The notes beneath the pieces are model-generated. The model was given only the letters and a program-made list of their open reading frames with translations, did no database searches and was not told the origin of the DNA. From CALMZN01 sp964443785 (GTDB lineage: Bacteria > Patescibacteriota > Patescibacteriia > UBA1558 > GWA2-36-10), in NCBI GenBank assembly GCA_964443785.1, contig CAYUER010000008.1, forward strand, positions 1 to 32,523: DNA of 32,523 nt. The letters run 5' to 3'. This document shows positions 32,505 through 32,523 of the stretch, one piece after another (positions within the stretch are counted from its first letter, which is position 1; each line of letters opens with the position of its first letter). Both the position numbers and the translations under genes were made by a program.

Positions 32505-32523
32505 ATTTACACAATTTATTAAT

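Overview
The window looks like a chromosomal segment of a small-genome, AT-rich bacterium, most likely Candidatus Patescibacteria (CPR). This is inferred from the compact, mostly same-strand layout, the many unrecognised or degenerate genes, the near-absence of Shine-Dalgarno sequences, and a lower-glycolysis block with no biosynthetic genes around it. TGA is used as a stop (15430-15432) and never occurs inside a recognised gene, so the glycine-UGA code of Gracilibacteria/SR1 is unlikely. There are no phage genes, CRISPR arrays or transposases. A 100-N gap lies at 22226-22325.

Region by region. (1) 1-1516: the 3' part of cysS with its terminator, then two tRNA-like genes, each with its own promoter and a terminator. 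Both fold into cloverleaves with encoded CCA but with an anticodon arm far longer than the standard 17 nt. (2) 1543-9234: a promoter and long operon with a kinase-less 7TM-GAF sensor, three tandem paralogous 7TM proteins, a degenerate asparaginase-fold protein, a deoxyribosyltransferase-like protein, an alpha/beta hydrolase and metG, closed by a terminator. (3) 9263-16313: an acyl-CoA synthetase, a 534-residue protein of unknown family, a 936-residue hybrid histidine kinase and another hydrolase. (4) 16362-17893: a consensus promoter, two overlapping genes of the triphosphate-tunnel superfamily (VTC-like, then CYTH-like) with unusually strong ribosome binding sites, and a terminator. (5) 17906-20283: a Zn-PLC-like protein, then a leftward ATP-grasp / PIG-L deacetylase pair. 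(6) 20284-23891: an ABC-F gene behind a long leader that holds a seven-codon upstream ORF, a CYTH gene interrupted by the artificial gap, an ITPase and a Nudix hydrolase. (7) 24047-30189: a membrane-anchored protease-propeptide-like protein, pgk, a palindromic repeat, eno and two tandem cofactor-independent phosphoglycerate mutases. (8) 30199-32523: a leftward PAP2-related membrane protein, uppP, mltG and a consensus promoter firing out of the window.

How the genes fit together. Region 7 encodes the trunk from 1,3-bisphosphoglycerate to phosphoenolpyruvate. Region 8 recycles the undecaprenyl carrier and terminates glycan strands. Regions 2 and 3 share a 7TM sensor type, present as orphan domains and as the input of a full kinase. 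Three triphosphate-tunnel proteins, an ITPase and a Nudix enzyme suggest attention to triphosphate or polyphosphate chemistry. The strongest leads are the two odd tRNAs, a paired GACGGC motif just downstream of three separate promoters, the VTC/CYTH pair, the ABC-F leader peptide and the compositionally mosaic kinase.
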